From Dichetophora obliterata (taxonomy: Eukaryota > Arthropoda > Insecta > Diptera > Sciomyzidae), in the NCBI GenBank assembly GCA_963920525.1, contig OY986436.1:84538970-84602969 (forward strand): a stretch of 64,000 bases of DNA. Reading direction: 5' to 3'. The notes under the pieces are model-generated. The model was not told the DNA's origin, did no database searches, and saw only the letters and a program-made list of their open reading frames with translations. Position 1 is the first letter of the stretch. Every line of letters starts with the position of its first letter. Below are positions 46,626 to 58,928 of the stretch, piece after piece. A program made the translations under genes and the position numbers.

Positions 46626-47456
46626 AATTGCGAATTTAGACGTGAATGTTAAGGTATTTTTAGGATTTTATAAAAAAGTTAAAATATTGAACAACAATAT
46701 TTAAACTTTTAAGGTATCATAAAAAAAAATATTTTTTTTGAATTTAAAAAATTGTTGATCTGGTTCAAAATGGCGCTCTATGAGACGCTCTCAAGGAAAA
46801 GGGGCATGGGCGGTATTGTAGATTTTGACTTTTCTATTTATCTGAAAAATAAAAACCAAAAATATTATTAAGCACTATGAGTGCACTATAGAGTGGACTT
46901 TATTTAAAAAAGACCTCCCCAAGGGCTCAAACTGTTGTAATTGATGATAAATTACATGATGATGAAATTAGCGCACCAAGATTAGTCGAAAATAATACAA
47001 ATATTGCTGGGAAAATCCAAAAAATAAAATTATTTCCCCCTGAGTTATTCAAGTAATTTGAGGTGATACCCTTATTAAACTGGAAAATTTTATTGAAATT
47101 GAAAATTAAGATCTTAAAACAGCTTGTTTTTTACCAGTTATTATGTGTAAAATATACGAGGTTTTTTTAATAAAACTTTGATTCTAGTTCCAGCGATATC
47201 CACTGATGTTATGAATAGCATATTTAAATTTCAGATGATTCGGCTGAAAAGTTTTTGTTTTCCTACAACACCATGCCGAAAAAAGTAGTTTCGAGATAAA
47301 TGAGTATAATGTGTGAGTATATGAGGCTCGAAACCTACTAAAACGGCTGTAGAAGTGAAAATAACGTTAGAAAGACTAAACTTTTAATATATAAAAAAAA
47401 CCAATTTCATAAAAATTGTGGGAATTAAACAATGTTGTCCCGATAAATATAATTTG
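46626..47456. other. unassigned AT-rich sequence
   Basis: No gene or repeat recognised. Confidence 0.4.
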
Positions 47457-48103
47457 CACGCAGAGAAAAGACATGGTTGAGACATGATTACTACAATATA
47501 TTTTTTTTACTAAAATTATTATATTATTTCTGCAAACACAAATTTTTGCCTTAATAAAGTTATAGTTTACTAATGGTGGTACAAAAAATAACATTATAGT
47601 TGAAATCATAACATCATTGAAATCTTCAACATACTATGATTGCCTCAACTATTAGTTGCAACAAAAATGGTGTAGTTCAGTCAATCATGATAAATGTGAA
47701 TATTATTATAGAGATAAACATGTTAGATTTTTTAATGTTTGTCTGAACTATTCTTTGATTGTTGGCAAACGAAGCAGAACATAACCAAAAATCGAAAGAA
47801 ATTATTGTGTCTGAACAGTTTGCAGGAAAAACTTTCACTTCATTCAGACACAATAATTTTTATCGATTCCTGGCTATGTGCCGTTTCGTTTTTCAACTGT
47901 TCAATTATTGTGTTTTGTTTTAAATCGCCTTATTCTAAAAACAGCACGCAGAAAATTGACATTTTCGACTTTAATTGTAGCAAATATATTTTTGTTTACC
48001 GTAAAAATATTTCGCAATTCTGACCATATTTTGTTTAACACAAATATTGCTATTTTTGTGACAATGCACTTAATGTACCATGTTTATGAATGGCATTAAA
48101 CAG

Positions 48104-48250
48104 GCGAGCGGTAGTAGCGGCTATGACTTACTGGTAGTGTGCGTGGCTCGTAAGCGAAAAAGCCGCGGTTCAAACCCCACCCCGGACAGAAAATTTTATC
48201 AATTGAATTAATATTTCTGTTCAGCCCAGACAATGGAAAACCTCAGGAGA
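48104..48250 (+). mobile_element. tRNA-derived SINE
   Basis: The A-box-like TGACTTACTGGTAGTGTGCG and B box CGGTTCAAACCCC are followed by 'cagacaatggaaaacctcag', the body motif shared with the SINEs at 34.7 kb and 62.7 kb. The head differs enough to be a subfamily. Confidence 0.7.
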
Positions 48251-48299
48251 TATCTTAATTAATAGCTATGGAAATTGGAGTGCATGAAAATAAAAAAAA

Positions 48300-48580
48300 T
48301 AAAATTATTGTTTCAATAATATTCTAGATCCTAAAAATAAATTCATAATATAGTTGTTGCAATCATTCTATTTTCGGCCCAATAAGAGAATAATGATTAT
48401 TTCAATAATATTTTGGTTCCTACAAAAAAGTTCCTTCTCAATATGTTGTTTCAAATATGGTTGTTGCAATCATTCTATTTTCGTTTCAATAAGAGAATAA
48501 TTATTGTTTCAATAATATTTTGGTTCCTACAAAAAAGTTCCTTTTCTAAATATGGTTGTTGTAATCATTTTATCATGATA
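48300..48580 (+). repeat. tandem repeat of ~100-bp units
   Basis: Three successive units share 'tttcaataatattttggttc', 'ctacaaaaaagttcc' and 'atatggttgttgcaatcatt'. They start near 48305, 48397 and 48508. The last word also recurs next to the element's right terminal repeat, so the unit seems to have arisen from terminal sequence. Confidence 0.75.
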
Positions 48581-48685
48581 AAAATAAATTATATGTTTAA
48601 GAACATGTTAGAAACAATCATAATCCGAATCATACTATGATCCTCTTAAAATATGGTTGTTGCAACTATGTTTTTTCTCTGCGTG

Positions 48686-49059
48686 TGGGAATAATAAGCG
48701 ATCCAAATATTTGCACACCACGATTAGGAAAACTATTGATGTAATATTTGCTAGAAATATCGATGACATAACATCTATATAAAATACGTTTGATATTTTA
48801 GATATTAAAACACAATAATTTCATTAACATTAACAAAAATAATTAACAATTAATGCAAAATAATAATGTAAGGTAATAAAATTTACTGGTGGGAATATTA
48901 TTTTTTTTAAGTTAACGTTTTTTTAGGTATTTAAAATTTTTCAATTTAAAAATGTTTTTATTAAAAAACACATTACAATATTAAACGTATGAAAATGTGT
49001 AAATGCTTCGCTTCTCTCGTGTGTCCAGCGACGCATCAGCTTTTTTTTTTTTGTTATTG
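48686..49059. other. unassigned AT-rich sequence
   Basis: No gene or repeat recognised. Confidence 0.4.
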
Positions 49060-49270
49060 AGCTTTTGTATTGAATTTCGTTACGATAGCTCTAAAATTAC
49101 TCCTGTTAACGTATTTACAGTTAGACAGACAGACGGACATGTCTAAATCTACTCAGGAGGTGATGCTAATCAAGAATATATATACTTGTCTATACCTGCC
49201 ACGCCTTCCTATCGGCGATACAAATGGAGTGACAAAGTTAATATAACCCTTACGCTTCTTTATACTATAT
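49060..49270 (+). repeat. dispersed 'gacggacatg' repeat, copy 2
   Basis: This shares 'gaatttcgttacgatagctc', 'gacagacagacggacatgtc' and 'aggtgatgctaatcaagaat' with the copy at 29955 and the one following at about 49440. The arrangement with the next copy is direct. Confidence 0.65.
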
Positions 49271-49439
49271 GCGTAGAAGTATATATAGATTAGACCGTCC
49301 CATTTTTCTGTCCTTTTCGAAAAGTTCCCAAGACACAATGATTTCTGATTCTACTCTTAAAGACATGATTTGGTATATAACACTTTAATATTTACTAACG
49401 GTTAATAGTCGCGCAAAAGGCTTAAAAGTTGTTTGGCCT

Positions 49440-49792
49440 TTTATACTTATGTTTAAATTTATATTGATTGTTTTACCAAATTTCAATACGACAGTTTTAA
49501 AATTGGGGCTAAATAATCGTGTTGACATGGCGAAATCGATTGAGAAGGTGATGCTCATATAGAATATATTTCCTTTTCTATACCTGCCACTGTTCTTTAA
49601 CATCGTTACAAACGGAGTAACAAGGTTAATATACCCCTTAAACAGTTCGCGTAGGGGTTAATAGCGTAATTATTAATATAATTGAATTGTGGTAGAAAGA
49701 ATTTATTTTATGCTTTAGAAAAGTGTAAAGGGGCCCCAAAAATATCATTGTCAAGGGGCCCCGACAATTCCTTGAATGTTAATCCGGCCCTG
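49440..49792 (-). mobile_element. 'CAGGGCC' TIR repeat, terminal segment, minus copy
   Basis: Read from 49792 on the minus strand it starts CAGGGCCGGATTAACATTC, then GGGGCCCC blocks. It then continues into the dispersed block (ggaaatatattc, gagcatcacc, atttcgccatg). The same order occurs on the plus strand from 50601. The CAG start is hAT-like. Neither an opposite terminus nor a target duplication could be fixed, so it is a partial element. Confidence 0.65.
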
Positions 49793-50600
49793 ATCATATG
49801 AATAGTTTTAAAGAATGATACAAAAAATTAATAAACAGTGTTTATTATAGAAATAGCACAAAGTTAATTTTACGGTGTCCATGTTTTCATAATCAAAAGA
49901 ATAGATAAAATTGCATTCAAGGAAGCTACATTGGCTTTGAAATTACTTAACTCTTTTGTAAATATGCACTTTAATACTTTTCAGATTTAAAGTCGACTGA
50001 AGGCAGATTTTAGTTATTGATGTAACTGTATTCCTGTATTCCTAACTGTATTTAGCACTATTACCACACAAAATATCTAGGAGCTTCAAGCAAGATTGTA
50101 GCCAAAGTTATGACCCAAAAGTGAAACACCGTTTCATAGAACTTGTATGGCGATTGAAAACTTTGAAGCAAGATTTCTCAAAACATGATTTTTGCACTTA
50201 AGATGTTATTATAAAACGCTGCAGATATTATTTTCAAGACTGTCGTGTGCTTTAAAATATTATATATATTGTATAATAATATTATAATAAAAACTTAGCA
50301 AATAATATTGACCTAATTGCCTTGGTTTTCATTTTATATTTCTTAAAAGTCTTCATTGAAGAATTTGATTCCAGTAGACACCAGAGAACTGCAAAACTCA
50401 ATATTTTTTTATGATTTATTCATACACGAAAATTCTAACTCAAATTATATCACGCAACAAAACACAGCTTTGAATAAAATCAGCATCATGCTGGCGAATG
50501 CGTCGTTCGGGTGAGTATGGTTGGCTGATCGAACATTTTTCATTCAAATTTAATCACGCAAAAAACTCAGCGTCGAATAAAATTAGTGATGGGTAGTCAA

Positions 50601-51780
50601 CAGGGCCGAATTAACCATGTCGGGGCCTCTAGGCAATGATATTTTCGGGGCCCCTTTACACTTTTCTAACTCATTTAATAAATTCTTTCTACCACAATTC
50701 AATTATATTCATAATTACGCTATTAATTCTACCCTAAGCGAACTGTGTAAGGGGAATATTATCTTTGTTACTCCGTTTGTAACGCTGATAAAGAACCGTG
50801 CCAGAAATAGAAAAGGAAATATATTCTTAATTAATTTTTATGATCTATTGAATAATTACATGAATTAAGATTGTGAGCTTTAGATCAAGTGAGTTTTCAA
50901 GAAGGCAACAACAACAACAACAACAACAACAACAACTCTGTATAGAGTCAATCACTTAGCTGACTAGACAGTCTGTTTCGGAAATCGCTACATATTCCTC
51001 ATTAGTAGTCTTTGAGTGATTAAGCTGTGATCAACTCACTGTTTAAACTAGCATATGAATGTACAGATCCTCTAATTCATTCTCATGAATTGTATGGCTG
51101 CTAATCATATGACACTTCAAAGCAGGAGGCCATTTTAGATCACCGCCATCAACTCTATCAAGGGTTGCCATCTGTTCTAGTTGCTTTTTCATTTATTTCA
51201 ATATTCATTGGTGTTCGATTGTTTGTCGAAATGCACCATAGAAATATGAAACGAGTTTTTGCTTCGCCAGAAGCTGGTGTTCTAACTGAAAGGTGGCTAT
51301 TTTCACAACCAAATGTTCAATTACACATGACTTTGACTGAAAAATCGATCAATTATTAGATTTATTTAATTAATTTGACATTAATTAAACTTATTTGGCC
51401 GTGCTCTGCCATAGTTAAGTTAATTATTTAGAGTTGATGGCGGTGATCTAAAATGGCCTCCTGCTTTGAAGTGTCATATGATTAGCAGCCATACAATTCA
51501 TGAGAATGAATTAGAGGATCTGTACATTCATATGCTAGTTTAAACAGTGAGTTGATCACAGCTTAATCACTCAAAGACTCCTGATGAGGAATATGTAGCG
51601 ATTTCCGAAACAGACTGTCTAGTCAGCTAAGTGATTGACTCTATACAGAGTTGTTGTTGTTGTTGTTGCCTTCTTGAAAACTCACTTGATCTAAAGCTCA
51701 CAATCTTAATTCATGAAATATATTCTTGATGAGCATCACCTCCTCCATCGATTTCGCCATGTCCGCACGATTATTTTGCC
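50601..51780 (+). mobile_element. 'CAGGGCC' TIR repeat, plus copy, split by a foldback
   Basis: It starts CAGGGCCGAATTAACCATG and follows the minus copy through 'gaaatatattctt' (50838). A foldback then intervenes, after which the matching sequence resumes: gaaatatattcttgatgagc ... atttcgccatgtcc (51706-51780). The duplicated GAAATATATTCTT on both sides of the foldback is partly its target duplication. Confidence 0.75.
50839..51718. mobile_element. foldback element with near-perfect ~290-bp arms
   Basis: The left arm, about 50860-51157, recurs inverted at 51431-51716. I see only about two substitutions, plus a difference in the CAA microsatellite (more than ten units on the left, about six on the right). 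The 273-bp loop is non-coding. A 64-codon frame at 51165-51359 has no recognised similarity. A partial relative lies at 54045-54239 and 55513-55575. Confidence 0.9.
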
Positions 51781-54044
51781 GACATTAACTTTTTAAAAAA
51801 AAATTAAATCTCTAAAAATGCCACTGCAATTTATGCAGCGACTTAAAATTTCGTACATAAGCTTTGAAGTAAAATTTACACCATATATTTGAAATTTGTT
51901 TAAATTGGATATAAACCAGGCCTATCTCCAATAAAACATGACTTGATCAAATTGGTAAAATCTCTGAAAATACCGTAATTATTAATGAAATGACTTGAAA
52001 TTTTCACATAAAACATACTACTCTGTTAAGCACTACACAGCTTAACAATTTCTATTTTATGCTATTGCTTTTGAGAAAATACAAAGCAAAGCGAAATACC
52101 AGCACAAGTTTGTTTTGAAAAACTTTAGGCAAGACTACGCAGCAAAATTTTCGTTGCTTTTGCTATTTTGCTGAAAGCAATTTAAACCCTGGCAAAAATA
52201 TCAAAAATATGTGAATATAGGAAGAGCTATTTCCAGCCTTTAATTTCTGACAGTTTATTTTTTTTCAACTATTACACCAGCCAATACATCTACGAAAAAC
52301 GTGATTTTTTAAAGTTTTTGCAAAAACATTTGCTCACTGACGTTTATCGTACAATCCAAAATATTTTGTTAATATCATAAAATAGACCAAGACACATCTG
52401 TATGCAAATAATAATATTGTATCTTTATTTAAACTGAGTTATGAATGAATCTGAATAAATTTTGAATCCAAATTGGGGTATATATTTATTGATAAATATT
52501 ATTGAGAATATATTTTGAATCAACTACAATGAAAACTCAAAGAAACAGAAAATTGGATCAGCAATTGTACAAGATTACAGGCAAAGTGTTCCCAATCAGT
52601 TGTTTAAAAAGATTTCAATCTCTCAAAATTTTGACACAGTATTGTTTCCAAAATCCCAAAAAAATGGGGCGAAATCCCACACAATCACATCACTGCCCTG
52701 GGCTCTTAAGAGCTCTCTCGTTTTTCGCATGGTAGAATAATACAAATAGTCTCGTGGCTAAACGTGATCTCTTTGACAATATTACCAGAATTGTCAAAAT
52801 CAGGTTTTTTTTAAGAAGAAAATAAAGATAACAGCGAAATATTACATTACTCCAATTGGATATTTTTGTGTAGTGTCTAAAAACTTAATTAGAAGTGAAT
52901 TCTTTATTTTAAATTAAAATTAAGTGCGTGTTGTGCCAGAAACATTTGGGCAAAGAAAATGGGCCGAGTTTTCGTGTTCCAGCTGACGAGCCTAGAAGAC
53001 AACGGCAGATCTGCTCACTTTATTAAATCATATAAATAACTTCAACAGCTGCACAAAATTCTATTTTAATTGATTGCTCAATAAAAAATTAAAAAAGGAA
53101 AATAGTTTCAGCCGTGACAGATTCTATTTCATTTTTTATTTCTCATCGCATTCTCATCGGTTGCAGATTTTGTATGAGCTGTCAGTTGTCTTTTGATAGT
53201 TTTGGTAGTTCGCTCTCAGCCGTCCGAATATCTCTATTCTTCTACCATGGTTTTTCGTAATCTTACGCTCTCTCTTTTAGTTGCTATTGAGAGCGCTTTT
53301 TATGCTACTCCACAGCGAGAAATTTTATGCATAAAAATGGCGAGTGAAAATATGTAAGAAAAATATTTTATGGTTTCAAACACTTTTTAAGGAATGCAAT
53401 GCGTTTTATGTTATGTTTCGTTCCAAGGAATAAAATAAATTAATGTGAGAAGGCAGTATGAAATCTCTCATAAGGTGTTCATTCTGCAAAGACTTTTTAG
53501 AGCGGAAAAGCAATTTATTTTGCATAAAGTAAAGAACTTGATTTCTGAAATAGAAGAAAACTTGGTTGAAAGAAATACCAAAAAAAAAAAAATTAAAAAT
53601 TGTTTTGCTTCCTTCAAAAGTGAAAACTTCTTTAACACGCTAACATATGACGATTTTTAAAATTTTTTTGACTTAGTTAAGAAAAACACATTCGCATAAA
53701 ATGTAGGGGAGTTGTGAAGCACGCTTTGTAAGGGGTCAAAACTGCCGAAAAAAAAAATTTTTTATCACATTTCTTGGAATCTATTCTCTAGAGCATCCTA
53801 AAATATACTTCTTGGTTGAAGGATTTGCATAATATCCGAAATCATCGACAATTTCTGACTGTTGGCCAAAAAAACTGGTTTTTGGAGTTTTCAGAAATCG
53901 AGTGGAGTTGTAAAGCACAACTAAAAAAACAGAAAATTTAATTTTTGGTTAAAATTCTTTACTTTGATCGAAAAAAATGACATTATTATAATTAATATGT
54001 ATTAAAGTTAAAAAATGAAAAAAATCAAAATATTTAAATTTTAA
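51781..54044. other. unassigned sequence with one THAP-like patch
   Basis: Mostly AT-rich DNA with no supported gene. The exception is a short THAP-like segment at 52922-53026, listed separately. The region 53130-53330 is slightly GC-richer, with 'ctctc' runs. Frames such as 53445-53660 are lysine-rich and uninformative. Confidence 0.4.
52922..53026 (+). pseudogene. possible THAP-type zinc-finger N-terminal fragment
   Basis: The 33 codons read KCVLCQKHLGKENG, then PSFRVPADEPRRQRQICSLY, then TAA. C-x2-C close to the start followed by F-x-V-P is the beginning of a THAP domain, as in P-element-type transposases and THAP host proteins. There is no ATG directly in front. The later THAP residues (W, second C, H, AVPTIF) are absent, so this is at most a fragment or an exon edge. 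It could also be chance. Confidence 0.3.
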
Positions 54045-54239
54045 AATTTAGTTTTATGATCTATTAAATTATTACATGAATTAAATTCCAAGCTTTAGAT
54101 CAAGTAAGTTTTTAAGAAGGCAACAACAACAACAACTCTGTATAGAGTCTATCACTAGCTGAATGGACAGACTGTTTCCGAAATCGCTGCATTTTCCTCT
54201 TCAGTAGTCTTTGAGTGATTAAGCAGTAGGCTATTTATA

Positions 54240-55512
54240 AAGGGTTGTTAAATTTTAAAGGCCGATGTTAATTTTGAATAAAACACAAATTATTTAGGAA
54301 ATTATTGTCATTTCATTTTATTATAACAATATTGGAATGGTTCAATTATGTATGGAACAAAATATCGGCCAAAGTATAAAAAAATAACAAAAAATATAAA
54401 ATTTTCGATAACTCTGAGGCATAATTGAGGTTCTATGCCATTAATGTGCCGAACTATCTCATCCTTTAGCTCTTGAATTGTTGCTGGCTTATCGACGTAC
54501 ACCTTTTCTTTCAAATAACCCCAAAGAAAGAAGTCCAACGGTGTCAAATCACATGATCTTGGCGGCCAATTGACATCGCCACCACGTGAGATAACACGGT
54601 CATTGAATTTGTCGCGCAAAGAGCCATTGTTTCGTTAGCTGTGTGGCAAGTGGCACCGTCCTGTTGAAACCACATATCGTTCACATCCATATCTTCCAAT
54701 TCGGGCCATAAAAAGTTCGTTATCATTTCACGATAGCGAATACCATTCACAGTTACTGCCTGACCGGCCTCTTTTTGGAAAAAATACGGCCCGATGATGC
54801 CGCCAGCCCATAAACCGCACCAAACAGTCACTCTTTGTGGGTGCATTGGTTTTTCGACAATCACTCTTGGATTATCATTCGCCCAAATACGGCAATTCTG
54901 CTTATTGACGAATCCACTGAGGTGAAAATGTGCCTCATCAGTGAAGATGATTTTCTTCGAAAATTAATCATCCACTGTTGCCATTTCTTGACACCATTCT
55001 GACCATTGACGACGCTTGAAATGGTCAAGAGGCTTTAGTTCTTGAGTCAATTGCACCTCGTAAGCTTGTATATGCAAGTCTTTATGCATAATGTTCATCA
55101 ACGACGGGCGTGAAAGGTACGACGACGATTTGAGGTGGACGACTCTTCAGCCTCACTATCGCGAACAGTCGCAATATTTTCTGCACTACGATCTGTACGA
55201 GCTTGCACTGGTGTTTTCACATCTCCTACAGACCCAGTTTGCTCAAATTTTTGCACGATTTTTCCGATTGTACGCACATTTGCACGATTAAATTGACCGA
55301 AAAAATCACGAAGTGCACGATATGCATTTTGATTTGAACGTCCATTTTCATAATGAGCCTGAATAACTTTTATGCGTTGCTCGATTGTGTATCTTTCCAT
55401 GGTTCAAATTGAATTAGTTTGAAATTGAGAAATGTCAAATGAAATGCAGAAAAAAATTGACGCTGAGGTGTGGTTCACATTCAACATCGGCCCTTAAAAT
55501 TTAACCACCCTT
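54240..55512 (-). mobile_element. mariner-type DD41D transposon, copy 1
   Basis: The terminal repeats pair AAGGGTTGTTAAATTTTAAA (from 54240) with inverted AAGGGTGGTTAAATTTTAAG (ending 55512), and continue into GGCCGATGTT. TA flanks both sides (54238-54239, 55513-55514). The 1273-bp length is normal for mariner. The transposase is on the minus strand. Confidence 0.9.
54308..55400 (-). pseudogene. DD41D (rosa-like) mariner transposase, broken
   Basis: The start MERYTIEQRIKVIQAHYENG (55400) leads a helix-turn-helix region. The first catalytic D is in KIIFTDEAHF (near 54950), reached in another frame. MWFQQDGATCHTANE holds the second D. After a 1-nt shift near 54616, SCDLTPLDFFLWG holds the third D. 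Counting across the shift, 41 residues lie between the second and third D, which is the DD41D class known from Ceratitis rosa and other flies. At least three frame disruptions separate the blocks (near 55100, 54900 and 54616). The C-terminus also looks altered. Confidence 0.85.
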
Positions 55513-55575
55513 TAGATTACCGCCATCAACTCTACCAAGGTTGCCATCTGTTCTAGTTGCTTCTTTATAATACTT

Positions 55576-58500
55576 TTTCCCGGGGAATCAGAAAAGGGAG
55601 TTTTTTTTAAGATAGCAGAAAAAGACATCACTTTTTTGTACACTCTTAACATTGATGTTTGATGAACAAATTTGGATTAAAAATTTCCAAAATGTTCTTG
55701 AACTTTATCTTAAATATGAAATCATCCTTTTCCGATTCCCCGAGAAAAATTATTCAAAATCGTGCTAATTGAGAATACCGAATCCAAAAAATATTTCTGG
55801 TTTTTAACAAATTGTAAGCATATCATTATATACTCCCAATTCTTCATTGACTTAAAGTTCATAATCTTCTAGTTTTGGGTACATAATTTAAGAGTTAAAA
55901 CGTTTAAACATCTCCTTTGTAGGCTCAAAACTTTCGCAGCATATATTAAAATTATTCAAATAAAAGCACAGCTTGCATTTTCCCAGTCTATTCTATATCT
56001 TCTTGTTCTTTCCTTCCATCCCTCCTTATTTTTTGGCATTTAAGCGCTCAAACTGAGCAAGTTTAAGCAATATCAGCTGTGAAAAGTGATTTTATGTTTT
56101 ATGTTGTGGTAGCACTGTTGCTCGTCGAATTAAATGTTAGAGATAGGAAACATTTTTGCTATGTAAAAAGTCTTGTATAACGCAAAAAAGTATTTGATCT
56201 TCTTTTTAGAAAATCTCTGCAAAATATCGCCAAAAAAAAAACGTTGAAACCACCACTTTTTCGTCAACTCGCCAAATCAAAAATCTTCTCACCAAAGTGG
56301 TCGCTCAAACCGCCAGTTTGGCGAGATATCGCCATATCTGGCAGCCCTGACTAGCAGGGTCCAATGACCGGCCTCGAACAAAAAGGAAAATTAAGTCTGT
56401 CCCGTAACAATCACAAAAAACCTGTTTCGTGACAAGTTATATCAGACCTGTCCTGTGATAGCTGTCCCGGGACCAGCCATTTAAGGACAATTGACTCTCC
56501 GTGGGGATGTTGCAATGAATTTGTATGTTTATATTTCGTAAAAGATGAATAAAAGAATTAAGTTCAATTGTTTGAAAAATTCTAAACAATGACTTCTCCG
56601 CTTCCGAAATGTTTTTTACGTGAGTAAAAATATACGATTGCAGTTCTCTGGTAGGCACAGACAAAATTGAACATATATCAAAGTGTTTGTAAAAGACATA
56701 TATGTTTCATTTAATTAGTTAAAAATTTTCATCAAACTCCCTCCTGCTAAATTCAGATATTCAAAACATTCCTTCATATATTTCATAGAAACAGTACTAT
56801 TCAGGAACAGTTAAATTTAACTTTACTAAGTAATGTATAAGGTTTTAAAAATTTACTTTATCTTTTGCAAAAATATTAAATTTTTTCGATTTTAACCACC
56901 CTGCTTTTAGAAGTTAGAGTTTTTTAAAATGATTATTTTTTCCTTAATTCTTATGTAAATACTCTTTCATTAAATTATTTAAAAAAAATTAAAAAAAATT
57001 GCTGCTTTGCAGATATTATGCTTTTAAAATATGAACTTACGAAAAATGTGTCAGCTATCGGTCCCTGTATCTCCGAAGACGCACATTTAAAAATTCTTAC
57101 AAATTTTAAATTTAATTGTTCCTAAAAGTGCAGTTAATTTTCTATAAAACTGTTTTTAAATTGAGTCAATATCTATCTTAGAAGCAAAGGTATACGGGAA
57201 ACCGTATACGACTAAAACAGGTTTTTTGGGGCGACCCCGAAGCGTTGCGAGTTGCACCACGGGCTAACTGTGAAAGAAAAAAAAATTAAAAAAAGTTTTT
57301 TGTTGTCTCCCAGTAATGGAGATTTACATTTATTTTTGACATTTTTTTTCTAGATTGTGAGGCGACTTTTTTTTTGTCGAAATCTGATGGAAAGAGCCAT
57401 ATTACAGAACGAGTGGTCGCCGTAACTACATCCGATGGTTTTGTCCTTGTGGTATAACTAAGACCAGATGATTAGTCCGTTGTGATACCATAGGGACTTG
57501 ATCTAATAAAAGTATAGAAAATTTTGTATTACTCATAATTACGCAGTAAAACTGAATAAAATTAAAGCATTTACATCAAGTTACTATAAAAATATTTTAG
57601 TAAAACTGAGTAGTCGGCCTGTCAGAACTGAACCCTGTTAAAAAACACCCATCTCCTATACTAATAATCTGCGCATCATGTTACTTAACAATTATTTTCA
57701 GGCAATAAAAACGCACAAAAGCCTATACAACGTTACGCACTGATTATTTAGCTCTAACCTATAATTTAAACTATCACTTATTTACTCATTAGTAGCTCAT
57801 AAAGCACAATTTTCAATATTTGCTTAAGTCTTTAATATAATTAGCTGCTGTCAATATATTTTTTTTTCAACAACAGCAACAATAAAATTAAGTACTCTGT
57901 TTACTCTCGAAAAGTGAATACATTGTTCGGCGGTTCTTCAGCTTAATGATCATAAAATTTAAAAATCTTATTTAAACTTACGTGAATGTAAACAAAATTC
58001 TTTTCAAACAAGATTAATTTGTTGAAATAACAGCGGCAAACCAAGCTGCCACCAATTAATAAAACATCAACTCAACCGCAAATGCTAAGTCAAATATTTG
58101 GTTTAATTTAATTAACATAACTTGAGCAATAAAATCGCAGATTTCACAATCCAGCGGAAAAAACAACATTTTCATTTATCTATGTATTTGACTGGTGCAA
58201 ATATTAATGTTCCGTTTTATATTTTATCGCTCTTAAAAAATAGTTAAATCTCGATTTCGGGACGAATATTTAATCGCTCCAGAAGCAACAGACAAATAAA
58301 TTTTGTCATAAAACAATGCAAACAGTTAAACATCCGAAAGATAAAACTGATAAGCATGAAGCTAGATAGAAAAGCGGCATCTTCTAACTGTAGAATCTAG
58401 AGCGCAAGGAAATTTTTTCCTTTTCGACCCTACGAACAAATGCAATTTTAATTGAGCAATATTTAAGCGTTTATGGCATGTAAACAATTGCGTAAATTTT

Positions 58501-58928
58501 CTGTTTCATTACTGAATTTTAATATTTCATCACGAATTAATAAAGATGCTTAGTTTATGAGTTTCCTATAAACACACTGCAGGCACTCTATAAAGAAAAA
58601 CCTTTTGACACTCTGATTTATAAACGATACGGCTCCGCGTCGCTTGTTTTGAAGCGCTTTACTTGATCGGAAATGTTTCAGGGATCAAAGAAAACCACTT
58701 CAGTTTGTAAAGAAAATGGGCTGCATCATTTGCTGCGGCCAAATCTAGATTTGTCGCGTCACAAAACAATAACATAAAAATTGGAGCAGAGAAAAAACCG
58801 AGAGATATTGGAAATGTAGTCAAAGAAAATTCGAAAATCTTAAACAAAATTAATTAAATGCTTAGACAAAAAGATGTAGAAAAAAAAACTAATTGGGTAC
58901 AAAATTAAATCATTCAAACAATTATTAT
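55576..58928. other. unassigned AT-rich sequence
   Basis: No gene is supported over 3.3 kb. A 'cgccatatctggcagccctg' end at about 56328-56347 resembles a TIR (inverted CAGGGCTGCCAGATATGG). No partner of comparable quality was found. Repeated 'tcgccaa' words precede it. A short GC-richer patch lies at 57220-57265. Confidence 0.35.

Larger units (their letters stand above)
47457..48685. mobile_element. 1.23-kb TIR element with CACGCAGAGAAAA ends
   Basis: The left end CACGCAGAGAAAAGACATGG and the inverted right end CACGCAGAGAAAAAACATAG match at 18 of 20 positions, continuing into 'ttg'. The interior contains a SINE (48104-48250) and tandem units (48300-48580). Short frames at 47739-48099 resemble nothing. 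Ends starting CAC occur in Transib, Chapaev and CACTA superfamilies, but I cannot choose between them without the transposase. Confidence 0.7.
54045..55575. repeat. partial second copy of the foldback family, split by a mariner
   Basis: 54045-54239 matches the left arm of the 50.9-kb foldback (ttagatcaag, the CAA run, 'ctgtatagagtc', 'gtctttgagtgattaagc'). 55513-55575 matches its inner edge and loop (gattaccgccatcaactcta, 'ggttgccatctgttctagtt'). About 110 bases between these parts are missing. The right arm is absent. Confidence 0.75.

Noticed and set aside
51165..51359. 64-codon frame in the loop of the 50.9-kb palindrome
   Set aside because: Short, without similarity, and located in a non-coding foldback loop.
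56328..56347. CAGGGCTGCCAGATATGG-like terminal repeat
   Set aside because: No inverted partner of comparable length was found within a few kb, so no element can be delimited.
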